From Singulisphaera sp. GP187 (GTDB lineage: Bacteria > Planctomycetota > Phycisphaerae > Phycisphaerales > SM1A02): a stretch of 37,197 nucleotides of DNA. The position numbers and the translations under genes are program-made. Positions within the stretch are counted from its first letter, which is position 1. Every line of letters begins with the position of its first letter. The notes under the pieces are model-generated. The model had not been told where the DNA came from. It saw only the letters and a list, made by a program, of their open reading frames with translations, and made no database searches. The stretch is taken from NCBI GenBank assembly GCA_945888705.1, contig CAMDAQ010000012.1:1-37197 (forward strand), written 5' to 3'. This document shows positions 14,684 to 22,424 of this stretch, one piece after another.

Positions 14684-15708
14684 CGTCCGCCTCCCGCCGA
14701 GGCAGGACCGCCCGCACCCATGCCGCGTCCGCCGCCACCTTGGCCGCCGCGGCCACCGCCTTGACCGCGACCGCCTTGGCCACGGCCGCCGCCTTGTCCA
14801 CCGTTCTGGCCAAATCCGCCGCGGCCGCCACCCATGCCGCCGCGGCCTCCGCGCCCATCGCCGGGGATCGTCACGCCGTCGGGAATCTGCACGCCCATGC
14901 CGGCCGCGCCGTCCACGCCAAGGCCGGCTGCGCCGCCAGCAGCGGCGGCGGCAGCATCGCCAGCTGCGGCCGCCTCTGCCGCTGCGGCCTCGGCCGCCAG
15001 TTGCTGCTCGAAGGCGGCAATCTGCACGAGCGGGGGCGTGGCGCGGTCGATGGGCACCACGGTCTGCAACGTGACCAGGTCGCGCACGAGCGGGTCGATC
15101 TGGGCGCCGGGTTCGTTGCCGAGCGCGCGCACGGTCACGCGGATCGCCCAAGGCAGCCCATCGAGATCGCTGTCCCACGCATCGCGCCAGGTGCTGCCGT
15201 CGTAGGCCTCGAAGCGCAGGCTCACCACGCCATCCATCAGCGGCACGGCCGAACCGCCGCCACGCTCGTACTGATCGGGCTGGCTGTCGGCCCGCATCCA
15301 GAGCGCGGATCCGAGATCGTCGTCTTCGATGCGCAGGTGCGTCTCGAATTCCTGGCCGTCGCCGTTGTACTCCGTCTCGCGCACGGTGCGCAGGCGCGTG
15401 TTGTAGACGAGCAGCTCGTCGCGATCGACCTCGAGCCCCGGTGCATCCGCCACGGTCGCGGCGTGGTCATCCACGATCAGGACGCGGCAGTGGAAGAGGT
15501 CATCGCTGCGCAGCGTCGACTGGAGTTCCTTGCGAACGGTGTCCAGCGCGCCGAGTGCGCGCACGTGCGCATCCATGCGGAGCTTGCAGACCTCGCGCGC
15601 GCGCCCGAACTGCGAGAGGCTCGACGTGATGACCGCGGCGATCAGCACCGCGATCGTGCCGGCGATCAAGAGTTCGGCCAGCGTGAAGGCGCGGGGATCA
15701 CGGCGCAA
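14680..15708 (-). CDS. gspJ: T2SS minor pseudopilin GspJ with an Arg-Gly-rich tail
   Basis: A 342-residue pseudopilin. It has a very short pre-peptide, then FTLAELLIAGTIAVLIAAVI, the class III prepilin motif with Phe8 as the mature N-terminus and Glu12 at +5. Position -1 is Ala rather than Gly. The globular domain (about 40-225) has the GspJ pattern (RRE-type helix, LLVYNTRLRTVRETEYNGDGQEF, MDGVVSLRFEAYDGSTW). From residue 236 it changes: an Ala/Glu-rich helix (236-260), then a Gly-Arg-rich tail (284-330) with four RGG and two RGQ units. Ordinary GspJ proteins are about 200 residues and lack this tail. The start was taken as TTG at 15708, because GAGGAGG lies 6 bases upstream and the N-terminus fits; it overlaps gspI by 11 bases. 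Confidence 0.85.
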   Translation of the reverse strand: MRRDPRAFTLAELLIAGTIAVLIAAVITSSLSQFGRAREVCKLRMDAHVRALGALDTVRKELQSTLRSDDLFHCRVLIVDDHAATVADAPGLEVDRDELLVYNTRLRTVRETEYNGDGQEFETHLRIEDDDLGSALWMRADSQPDQYERGGGSAVPLMDGVVSLRFEAYDGSTWRDAWDSDLDGLPWAIRVTVRALGNEPGAQIDPLVRDLVTLQTVVPIDRATPPLVQIAAFEQQLAAEAAAAEAAAAGDAAAAAAGGAAGLGVDGAAGMGVQIPDGVTIPGDGRGGRGGMGGGRGGFGQNGGQGGGRGQGGRGQGGGRGGQGGGGRGMGAGGPASAGGGR

Positions 15709-16147
15709 CGGCGGCCTCCTCGTCCTTGCCGAAGGCACTCTGGCGATCGAAGGGTTCCGGCGGCCGGCGGTCCGGGTTCGGATCCTCGCCAAGGCGCGGC
15801 GCGATGCGCGTCTCGACGGTGTACGCCTGGCCGCGCGCATCGCGCACCATGGCCGTCACCGTGTAGGGATCGCCCAGACCCTCGGGATCAATCAGGATCT
15901 CGAACTCCCAGTCCTCGAACGGCGCATCGAAGCGACCTGAGGTGGCGTTGAGCTTGGGGAATTCGGTCACGCCGTCGACGAGCACCTGCGAGAGCAGCCC
16001 GTCCAGGAGCGACGAGGCGATGACCTCTGACTCGCCTCGACGCTGCATGTCCATGGCGCGCATCGACACGTTGATGATGCCGGCAAGCCCGACCGCCAGG
16101 ATCACGCCGGCGATCACCACTTCGATCAGGGCGAAGCCGCGGCGCAT
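15698..16147 (-). CDS. gspI: T2SS minor pseudopilin GspI
   Basis: A 149-residue pseudopilin. RRG-FALIEVVIAGVILAVGLAGIINVSMRAM contains the prepilin peptidase site (Gly at -1, Phe at +1, Glu at +5) and the amphipathic helix that packs into the pilus. The remainder (EFPKLNATSGRFDAPFEDWEFEILIDPEGLGDPYTVTAMVRDARGQAYTVETRI) is the GspI-type C-domain, where a Gly-Phe-Ala-x-x-x-x-x-W-x segment precedes the last strands. A charged tail (about 120-149) ends near the next gene's ribosome binding site. Two starts are possible: GTG at 16150, which overlaps the gspH stop by 4 bases, or ATG at 16147. The ATG is preferred because AGGAGG is 7 bases upstream. GspI forms the tip complex with GspJ and GspK. Confidence 0.85.
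   Translation of the reverse strand: MRRGFALIEVVIAGVILAVGLAGIINVSMRAMDMQRRGESEVIASSLLDGLLSQVLVDGVTEFPKLNATSGRFDAPFEDWEFEILIDPEGLGDPYTVTAMVRDARGQAYTVETRIAPRLGEDPNPDRRPPEPFDRQSAFGKDEEAAVAP
15715..15721 (-). promoter_or_regulatory. Ribosome binding site that sets the TTG start of gspJ
   Basis: GAGGAGG on the minus strand, inside the end of gspI, ends 6 bases before the TTG at 15708. No ATG gives a plausible pseudopilin N-terminus, so this site decides the start. Confidence 0.6.
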
Positions 16148-16704
16148 CACCAGTCCTCCTGGGTGAGGCCGCTCGAATCAAGGTCGACGCCCTCGCGTTC
16201 GGCCACGAGCGCCACACCGTTGTCGGCACGGCGCGGGATCAGCTGCGTGGCTGGCAAGCGCAGTTCGGTCTCGCCCGAGGGTCCGACCCAGGTCATCACG
16301 ATCTCGGGTCGGCCGCCCGACGGAATGCTCGCGATCATCCAGGTTCGCGGGTCGAGTTCCTGGCCGTCGGCGGAGATCGCGACCAGTTCCATGTCGGTCG
16401 GCACGCGGAAGGGCTTGACCATCGTGTCGTACTCCCACTGCGCCTCGGCCTCGAGCCCGGGCGGGCGCTTCATCACCACGAGCGTGATGTCACCGGTCTC
16501 GCCGTCGCGCATGAGCGCTACCTGTTGCGTGCCCGACGACTCGCGGTACGCGAACATGGCCAGCACCTGCTCCATCTGCGTCATCGCCGAGTCGTGGCTG
16601 AACCAGCCCAGGCCGGCCACGCGCGGCACGACCGCCGCCGCCAGCACCACGAGGATGATGCTGGCGACGAGGATCTCGATGAGGGTGAACGCGCGGCGAT
16701 GCAT
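16147..16704 (-). CDS. gspH: T2SS minor pseudopilin GspH
   Basis: A 185-residue pseudopilin with a five-residue leader, MHRRA, then FTLIEILVASIILVVLAAAVVPRVAGL. The cleavage site is Ala/Phe, with Ala at -1, and Glu lies at +5. The globular domain contains a strand-rich part with VALMRDGETGDITLVVMKRPPG and a terminal segment RPEIVMTWVGPSGETELRLPATQLI. This fits GspH, which has a helix followed by a beta-sandwich and is found between gspG and gspI. The start ATG lies 7 bases after the gspG stop, and the stop overlaps the gspI start. GspH links the tip complex to the main GspG filament. Confidence 0.8.
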   Translation of the reverse strand: MHRRAFTLIEILVASIILVVLAAAVVPRVAGLGWFSHDSAMTQMEQVLAMFAYRESSGTQQVALMRDGETGDITLVVMKRPPGLEAEAQWEYDTMVKPFRVPTDMELVAISADGQELDPRTWMIASIPSGGRPEIVMTWVGPSGETELRLPATQLIPRRADNGVALVAEREGVDLDSSGLTQEDW

Positions 16705-16711
16705 CAGCTGA

Positions 16712-17152
16712 TCACTTGCCCGGCGGTTCGCTCAGGCGGATGTCGGCGTCCTCGCCCTCGCCGCCGGGCTGGCCGTCGGCGCCATAGCAGATGATGTCGA
16801 ACTCAAGGCCGGCGGGCACGTCATCGACCTCGAGGACGTAGTCGTTCTTCCACGGATCCTTCAGCGCACTCGCGGGCATGAACGGCGGATCGCCCTCGAT
16901 CAGCTCGGCGAGCTCGAAGTCGTCGCCGAGCGAGCTCATGCCGTTCTGGGTCATGTAGATCGTGATCTGGTTGCTCAGCGTGGCCATTTCGCTGAAGGCG
17001 CGCTTCTGCTTGGAGCTGCCGATCAGGAAGCCCAGGCGCGGCACGAACACCGCGGCCATGATGCCGAGGATCGTGACCGCGATGAGGATCTCGATGAGGC
17101 TGAACGCGCGGCGGGCGCGACGGCGGTTGGAGCGGGAGGGGTGCATGGTCAT
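16712..17152 (-). CDS. gspG: T2SS major pseudopilin GspG
   Basis: A 146-residue major pseudopilin. The Arg-rich leader MTMHPSRSNRRRARRA is followed by FSLIEILIAVTILGIMAAVFVPRLGFLIGSSK, with Phe17 as mature +1 and Glu21 at +5. The leader is rich in positive charge and Ala is at -1. The C-domain has the GspG hallmarks ALKDPWKNDYVLEV and a final Asp/Gly/Glu loop YGADGQPGGEGEDADI, which in GspG binds calcium and stabilises the pilus. AAAGGA lies 3 bases before the first ATG and 9 before the second (17146), so either could serve. It follows gspF after 33 bases. Confidence 0.93.
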   Translation of the reverse strand: MTMHPSRSNRRRARRAFSLIEILIAVTILGIMAAVFVPRLGFLIGSSKQKRAFSEMATLSNQITIYMTQNGMSSLGDDFELAELIEGDPPFMPASALKDPWKNDYVLEVDDVPAGLEFDIICYGADGQPGGEGEDADIRLSEPPGK

Positions 17153-17185
17153 GGTTCCTTTCTTCGGGGTTCGGTCAGCGCAGCG

Positions 17186-18436
17186 CTAGGCGCCCAGCGC
17201 GGTCTGCATGTTCAGGAGCGGCAGCAGCATGCCCACGAGCACGAAGCCGGCCACGACGGACATGACCAGGAGCAGTGCGATGGGCAGGATCTTGGTGAAG
17301 AGCTTGAGCGAGTTGTTGACCTGGCGGTCGAACGCGCCGGCGGCGTGCATGAGCATGGGCTCGAGCTTGCCGGACTTCTCGCCGATGTTCACGATCTGGA
17401 TCAGCAGCGGCGGGAAGTGCCCGCTCCGCTCCAGGGGATCGGCCAGCGACGCACCGGTCGAGACGCGATCGCTCACGTCGTCGATCGCCGCCATCATGGC
17501 GTAGTTGCCCAGCGTGTCGCGCACTGTGCGCAGTGCAGTGAGGATCGGGATGCCCGCGCTGACGAGCGTGCCCAGGGTGCGCGTGAACCTCGCCACCGCC
17601 ACGTCTCGAAGCAGCGTGCCCAGCACCGGCACCTTGAGCAGGGCGGCATCGACGATCATCCGGTTGGCAGGCGCGCGCAGCCAGCCGCGCAGGGCGAACC
17701 AGCCGATCGTGGCGCCCAGCAGCATGACCCACCACCACGTGCCCACGAAGCTCGCCAGGCTCATGAGCAACTGCGTCGGCCAGGGGATAGCGATCTTGGT
17801 GCCGCTGGTGATCGGCGCCAGCAGCTTCGGCAGCACGAAGGTCACCATCGTGACAATGCTCACCGTCATGATGCCGGCCAGGATCATGGGATAGATCGTG
17901 GCACCGATCACCTCGCGACGAAGCTCGACGCTGCGATCGAGCAGGTCGGCCAGCTGGTGCATGATCTCGCTCATGCGGCCGGTGGCATCCGCGGCGCGGA
18001 ACATGCCGACCGTCATCTCGTCGAATGGGGGGCCGTAGTCCTTCGCGGCCTGGAAGAGCGGCTGTCCGGCCTCGACGCCTTCGATCAGGTGATCAAGGAT
18101 CACCGGCAGCGCCTTGCCCGCTGCCTGGCGGCGCGTGGTCTTGAGCGCCTGCATGAGCGGCAAGCCTGCCTCGAGCGCCGTCGCCAGTTCGCGCACCAGG
18201 TTGGCGAGCTCCGCGCGGCTGATCGCCGGTCGGCCCCGGACGGCCGTGGCCTGCACCGGCCCAGAGAGCCGCGGCGCGCGGGTTCTGGCGGTCTCGACGC
18301 CCTCGGCCTCGAGCGACAGCGGCAGGATGCCGCGCTCGCCGAGCATGCGCACGGCGCTGCCTCGGTCGGATGCCGACACGGAGCCGATGCTCATCGTGCC
18401 GTCAGGGCCCATGGTCTGGTAGCGGTAGCTGGGCAT
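17186..18436 (-). CDS. gspF: T2SS inner-membrane platform protein GspF
   Basis: A 416-residue polytopic protein that anchors the pseudopilus assembly platform. It contains two repeated GspF domains. The first is seen at about 85-205 (LVRELATALEAGLPLMQALKTTRRQ... FDEMTVGMFRAADATGRMSEIMHQLADLL, where 'G..TG.L..' is typical). The second is at about 280-400 (FTRTLGTLVSAGIPILTALRTVRDTLGN... FPPLLIQIVNIGEKSGKLEPML, with the classic 'E.SG.L' motif). Three hydrophobic segments lie near 172-200, 220-250 and 375-405. The N-terminal 80 residues form the cytoplasmic extension that meets GspE. It starts 3 bases after the gspE stop. Confidence 0.93.
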   Translation of the reverse strand: MPSYRYQTMGPDGTMSIGSVSASDRGSAVRMLGERGILPLSLEAEGVETARTRAPRLSGPVQATAVRGRPAISRAELANLVRELATALEAGLPLMQALKTTRRQAAGKALPVILDHLIEGVEAGQPLFQAAKDYGPPFDEMTVGMFRAADATGRMSEIMHQLADLLDRSVELRREVIGATIYPMILAGIMTVSIVTMVTFVLPKLLAPITSGTKIAIPWPTQLLMSLASFVGTWWWVMLLGATIGWFALRGWLRAPANRMIVDAALLKVPVLGTLLRDVAVARFTRTLGTLVSAGIPILTALRTVRDTLGNYAMMAAIDDVSDRVSTGASLADPLERSGHFPPLLIQIVNIGEKSGKLEPMLMHAAGAFDRQVNNSLKLFTKILPIALLLVMSVVAGFVLVGMLLPLLNMQTALGA

Positions 18437-18439
18437 GGA

Positions 18440-20107
18440 TCACTTCTTGATCGGGACGTCGTCGAGGTCCTGCGTCGCACGGAGCACTTCGCTCACCGTG
18501 GTGTCGCCGTCGATCGCCTTGCGCACGCCATCCTTGCGCATCGTGATGAAGTCATCGCCGAGCAGCGTCTTGAGGACATGCACCGGCTCGCCTTCGGCCA
18601 CGGCCTGGCGCAGCGCGGGGTTGACCTTGATCAACTCGTAGAAGCCCAGTCGCCCGCGGAAGCCGGAGCCGCGGCACTCGTCGCAGCCCAGCCCGGCCCA
18701 TGCGTTGGGGCCGAACTGCGTGCGTTCGTCGGGCGCGAGGCGCGCGCGGAGGTCCTCGCCCAGCGGTGCCTGCACGCGGCACGCCTTGCAGATGCGGCGG
18801 CCGAGCCGCTGCGCGAGCACGCCTTCGGCGACGCTGGCGATCAGGTAGGGCTCGGCGCCCATGTCGCCGAGGCGGCCGAAGCTGCTGACCGAGTCGTTGG
18901 TGTGCAGCGTGCTGAAGACCAAGTGTCCGGTGAGCGCGCTGCGGATCACGATGTCCGCCGTCTCGCCGTCGCGGACTTCGCCGACGAAGATCACGTCGGG
19001 GTCCTGGCGCAGGATCGCGCGGAGCCCGGTCGCGAAGGACAGTCCGCGCTTGGGATTCACCGGGATCTGGTTGATGCCCGTGAGTTCGTACTCGACGGGA
19101 TCCTCGATCGTGATGATCTTCTTGCGCGGGTCGTAGAGCTTGGAAAGCGCCGCGTAGAGCGTGGTTGTCTTGCCCGAACCGGTTGGGCCAGTGACGAGCA
19201 CCAGGCCGTGCGGCTTCTCGAGCAGGCGGTCCATCGTCATGCGGTGCGTCTCGGACATGCCGAGCGTCTGCAGGTCGAGCCGCAGGTTGCTCTTGTCCAG
19301 GATGCGCATGACGATGCTCTCGCCGTAGATCGTGGGCACGGTCGATACGCGGATGTCGACCTTGCGGCCCTCGAACTTCAGCGCGATGTGCCCGTCCTGC
19401 GGCACGTAGCGCTCGGCGATGTTCATGTGCCCCATGATCTTGATGCGGCCGGCGATGGCGGCCTGCAGGTGCTTGGGAGGCTGGGGCTGCTCCATCAGCA
19501 CGCCATCGATGCGGTACTTGACCTTCAGCTCGCTCTCGAAGGGCTCGATGTGGATGTCGCTCGTGCGGCTCTGGATCGCCTCGAGGATGAGCAGGTTCAC
19601 GAGGTTCACCAGCGTCGGCGCCTCGGCCATGCGGTGCACGTCGTCGGCCTCGATCGCGTCGAGGTTGTGCTCGTTCTCGGTGGCGGTGTCCGCGCTCGAC
19701 CCACCAAGGCTCTCGGCCATGCGCGCGGCGGTGGTCCCGTAGCACTTGCGGATCAGCTCGGCGAACGCTGCGGCCTCGACGCCCACGCGCTGCACGCGTC
19801 GCTCGACGATGGTGCTCACTTCGTCGGCGGCGCCGATGTCGAAGGGATCGACCATCGCCAGCACGAGTCGCCCGCTCCGCTCGCGCAGGGGCACCACGCG
19901 AAGGCGGACCGCGACGTCGGGCAGCAGGAGCCCGACCGCCGCCATGTCGGCCTCGGGTGCCTTGTCATGCCACTCAATGCCGAGTGCGGCGCAGCGTTCG
20001 CGCAGGCGCTCTTGCTCATCCTTGGCCGACGCGGGCGCCTGCAGCACCGTCTCGGCAGGTGCCTGCTCGGTCTCGGGGGCTGTGGTATCGAGGGGCTGCT
20101 GTTCCAT
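18440..20107 (-). CDS. gspE: T2SS assembly ATPase GspE
   Basis: A 555-residue cytoplasmic ATPase that powers pseudopilus assembly. A variable N-terminus of about 35 residues is followed by an N1/N2-type domain (about 40-155). The ATPase core shows Walker A GPTGSGKT (307-314), the Asp box TIEDPVEY (333-340), the Walker B region DVIFVGEVRD (371-380) and the His box TGHLVFSTLHTND (393-405). A zinc-binding tetracysteine (Cys440, Cys443, Cys475, Cys478) is the usual GspE addition. The ATG at 20107, 13 bases after the preceding stop, was chosen; the longer open frame starts inside the upstream gene. A strong antisense open frame covers this gene but is a shadow. Confidence 0.95.
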   Translation of the reverse strand: MEQQPLDTTAPETEQAPAETVLQAPASAKDEQERLRERCAALGIEWHDKAPEADMAAVGLLLPDVAVRLRVVPLRERSGRLVLAMVDPFDIGAADEVSTIVERRVQRVGVEAAAFAELIRKCYGTTAARMAESLGGSSADTATENEHNLDAIEADDVHRMAEAPTLVNLVNLLILEAIQSRTSDIHIEPFESELKVKYRIDGVLMEQPQPPKHLQAAIAGRIKIMGHMNIAERYVPQDGHIALKFEGRKVDIRVSTVPTIYGESIVMRILDKSNLRLDLQTLGMSETHRMTMDRLLEKPHGLVLVTGPTGSGKTTTLYAALSKLYDPRKKIITIEDPVEYELTGINQIPVNPKRGLSFATGLRAILRQDPDVIFVGEVRDGETADIVIRSALTGHLVFSTLHTNDSVSSFGRLGDMGAEPYLIASVAEGVLAQRLGRRICKACRVQAPLGEDLRARLAPDERTQFGPNAWAGLGCDECRGSGFRGRLGFYELIKVNPALRQAVAEGEPVHVLKTLLGDDFITMRKDGVRKAIDGDTTVSEVLRATQDLDDVPIKK

Positions 20108-20120
20108 GGGTTCCAGTCGT

Positions 20121-21446
20121 TCAGCGCGGAGCGTCAGTGCCGTCGCCGCCACCCTTGCCACCCGGATTCGGGCTCTGCGTGCCCAGGCCGTCGCCGCCGG
20201 TGCTGCGCAGCACGCCGTCGTCGCTTCGCAGCGTCTGGCGCTTCTTCGCGTCCTCGGAGCCGGGCTTCACGCGCTCCTCTTCCTTCTCACGGTACTTGTC
20301 GATGCCGGGGATCTTGGCCTTCTGCTCCTCGTTGAGCAGCGCGATCACGCGATTGCGAGCATCCTCGATCAGGCGATCGCGCTCGGTGATCAGGTCGCGG
20401 TACGGCTCCTGCTCGCCCTTCGAGGCCTGCACGTTGCGTGCAGCATCCGCCGCCAACCGCACGCGTTCGGTCTCGCGCTCGGGCTCGACCTGGCGGACCT
20501 TGTTCACGAACTCGCCTTGCAGCGTGCTCATCGAGTCGTTGAAGCGTGATCGGATGTCATTGATCTGCGCGAGCTGCTCGGCCGACAGATCCTCGATCGC
20601 GAGCACGTTCTCGAAGAACGGATCAAGCGGGGGGGTGCGGCATGCCAACGGATACGCATCGCGCATCGCGCGCTCGCGGAACTTCGTGCCCCATTCTGCG
20701 CCGAACGCCGTGGCAAGCGCGTCGATGTGGGCGTCGGTCACGTTGCGCACGGCAATGCGGGCCGCCACGATGCGCTCGAGTTCGGCCAAGCCCGAGCCCG
20801 GATCGTTGTCGGTGAGCGCCTTGCGGATGCGGGGCTGGCTCGCCTCTTGTTGCTTCATGCGTTCCATGAGCGCCACGTCGAGCGCGGTCTCGTACGCAGC
20901 GATGGCGTCCTTGGCCTCGAGACGGTTGTCCAGGGGAACGTCGATCTGGCGCATCACGATGATCAGGTCGGTCTTCTCGCCGCTGAGGCGGCCCTGAGGG
21001 AGCTGCTTTTCGCGGCGCAGCGCGCGCTCCAGGCGCGGCCAACGCTCGAGCTGAGCATCGGAGAGCTGGCCCTTCACATCGTCGAGGAAGCGCTGCTTCA
21101 TCGCTTCCTTCTCGGCCTTCCACTCTTCGATCGGCTTCATGAGCACGGTCAGCGCGCCGTTCTCGCCGGCACCGGCGATCTGGTCCTTCATGGCGGTGAG
21201 CTTGTCGCGCAGGCCTTGCTCGCCCGCGCGGTACTCGGACTGGTAGTCGCCCAGAAGGGCCTCGAGCACGGGCTTCTGCCAGTCTTCGAGTTCAAGGAAG
21301 TCGACGAAGAGCGACATGTCCCTCGGCATGAAGTCGGTGGAGAAGATCTCGTTGAAGCCGGCCTCGCGCGGCAATTGGGCATGCACGCTGGGGGTGATGG
21401 CGAGGGAGGCGGCGGCGACAGCGGCGGCGAGCAGGAAGCGCTTCAT
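20121..21446 (-). CDS. Periplasmic Spy/LTxxQ-like helical protein, first gene of the T2SS operon
   Basis: A 441-residue protein with a Sec signal peptide (MKRFLLAAAVAAASLAITPSVHA, cleavage near 23/24). The mature part is almost wholly charged helix. It has three motifs of the LTxxQ kind (LSDAQ 128-132, LSAEQ 287-291 and LNEEQ 371-375), each at the start of a helix, as in the CpxP/Spy family of periplasmic stress proteins. It is much longer than Spy (about 140 residues) and ends in a Gly/Asp/Arg-rich tail. No catalytic motif is visible. GGAG lies 9 bases before the ATG. The 13-base gap to gspE and the common direction suggest it is transcribed with the T2SS. A chaperone-like or regulatory role in the periplasm is inference. 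Confidence 0.65.
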   Translation of the reverse strand: MKRFLLAAAVAAASLAITPSVHAQLPREAGFNEIFSTDFMPRDMSLFVDFLELEDWQKPVLEALLGDYQSEYRAGEQGLRDKLTAMKDQIAGAGENGALTVLMKPIEEWKAEKEAMKQRFLDDVKGQLSDAQLERWPRLERALRREKQLPQGRLSGEKTDLIIVMRQIDVPLDNRLEAKDAIAAYETALDVALMERMKQQEASQPRIRKALTDNDPGSGLAELERIVAARIAVRNVTDAHIDALATAFGAEWGTKFRERAMRDAYPLACRTPPLDPFFENVLAIEDLSAEQLAQINDIRSRFNDSMSTLQGEFVNKVRQVEPERETERVRLAADAARNVQASKGEQEPYRDLITERDRLIEDARNRVIALLNEEQKAKIPGIDKYREKEEERVKPGSEDAKKRQTLRSDDGVLRSTGGDGLGTQSPNPGGKGGGDGTDAPR

Positions 21447-21638
21447 GGTGATGGTCTCCGGTTGACGGTCGGATCGAGCCAAGGTGGAACGGCGCAGGGG
21501 CCGGAATGTTGCATGCATCGACGCAAACGGGGCGTGGAATTGGTGAGAGCCGATGATTTCCAGCCAACGTCCGGGAACACCATCAACGTCCGAGAACCGC
21601 ACCCGCGTCGGGTCCCGTGGGCCTCAAACCTGGCTCAC

Positions 21639-22334
21639 TCAACCCTTGCTCACGGTGCGCTGCTCGATGCGCTTCTCACTGGTCGTGACCACGATGCGCT
21701 GCACGAAGATGCCAGGGGTATGGATTTGGTCGGGATCGAGCGATCCCAGTGGGACCAACTCCTCGACCTCGGCGATCGTCACGGCACCGCAGGTCGCCGC
21801 CATCGGGTTGAAGTTGCGCGCCGTGCGGCGGAAGACCAAGTTCCCCGCGGGGTCGGCGCGCCACGCCTTGACGAGCGACAGATCGGCCTTGATGGCGCGC
21901 TCCATGACGTACGTCTCGCCGTCGAACTCCATGTGCGGCTTGCCATCCGCCACGACCGTGCCCACACCGGTCTTGGTGTAGAAGGCGGGAATCCCCGCGC
22001 CGCCGGCGCGCATGCGCTCGGCCAGCGTGCCCTGCGGCGTGAATTCCAGTTCGAGCTCGCCGCTCATGAACTGCCGCTCGAACTCGGCGTTCTCACCGAC
22101 ATAGCTCGAGATCATCTTGCGGATCTGCCGCGTCTGCAGCAGGAGTCCAAGCCCCCAGTCATCCACGCCGGCGTTGTTGCTGACGGCGGTCAGTCCCTTG
22201 GCGCCTGAATCACGAAGTGCCAGAATGAGTTGTTCCGGGATGCCGCAGAGCCCGAAGCCTCCGACCGCCACGGTCATCCCGTCGCGAATCACGCCTTCAA
22301 GAGCAGCCTTGGGAGAGGCAAAGACCTTGTCCAT
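21639..22334 (-). CDS. scoA: 3-oxoacid (acetoacetate-type) CoA-transferase subunit A, without its partner
   Basis: A 231-residue A subunit of a family I CoA transferase. The family signature [16 protein letters not shown] lies at residues 22-37. Further matches are [15 protein letters not shown], the stretch [37 protein letters not shown] and [17 protein letters not shown], all standard for subunit A of succinyl-CoA:3-ketoacid CoA transferase. The B subunit, which holds the catalytic Glu, is normally adjacent, but the next downstream gene is the Spy-like protein and no B subunit is present in the window. The subunit would therefore need a B partner from elsewhere. The ATG at 22334 follows a TACCAT element by 6 bases, suggesting a leaderless mRNA. 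Confidence 0.88.
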   Translation of the reverse strand: MDKVFASPKAALEGVIRDGMTVAVGGFGLCGIPEQLILALRDSGAKGLTAVSNNAGVDDWGLGLLLQTRQIRKMISSYVGENAEFERQFMSGELELEFTPQGTLAERMRAGGAGIPAFYTKTGVGTVVADGKPHMEFDGETYVMERAIKADLSLVKAWRADPAGNLVFRRTARNFNPMAATCGAVTIAEVEELVPLGSLDPDQIHTPGIFVQRIVVTTSEKRIEQRTVSKG

Positions 22335-22340
22335 GGTGCG

Positions 22341-22346
22341 ATGGTA
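22341..22346 (-). promoter_or_regulatory. Possible -10 element (TACCAT) of the scoA-like gene
   Basis: TACCAT on the minus strand, preceded by CAC, lies 6 bases upstream of the ATG at 22334. The gene has no Shine-Dalgarno sequence. The distance equals that of the propeller gene and of the divergent transporter gene. No clear -35 is present. Confidence 0.4.
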
Positions 22347-22412
22347 GTGACCGCTCCCGCGTGATTGTGGCGCGAGTGCGCGAAGGACCGGTCGTGCGAC
22401 CTCGCTCCCGGC

Positions 22413-22418
22413 TACCGT
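22413..22418 (+). promoter_or_regulatory. Possible -10 element (TACCGT) of the MFS-like gene
   Basis: TACCGT, preceded by GGC, is followed by 6 bases and then the GTG at 22425. No Shine-Dalgarno sequence is present. The spacing is the same as in scoA and the propeller gene, which favours GTG 22425 over the upstream TTG 22365 as the start. Confidence 0.35.
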
Positions 22419-22424
22419 TCCCCG

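Noticed and set aside
17141-20335. Plus-strand open frame of 1064 codons
   Set aside because: It is antisense to gspF and gspE, which have clear family motifs. Its protein is His/Arg/Ala/Gly-rich low-complexity sequence, typical of GC-rich shadow frames.
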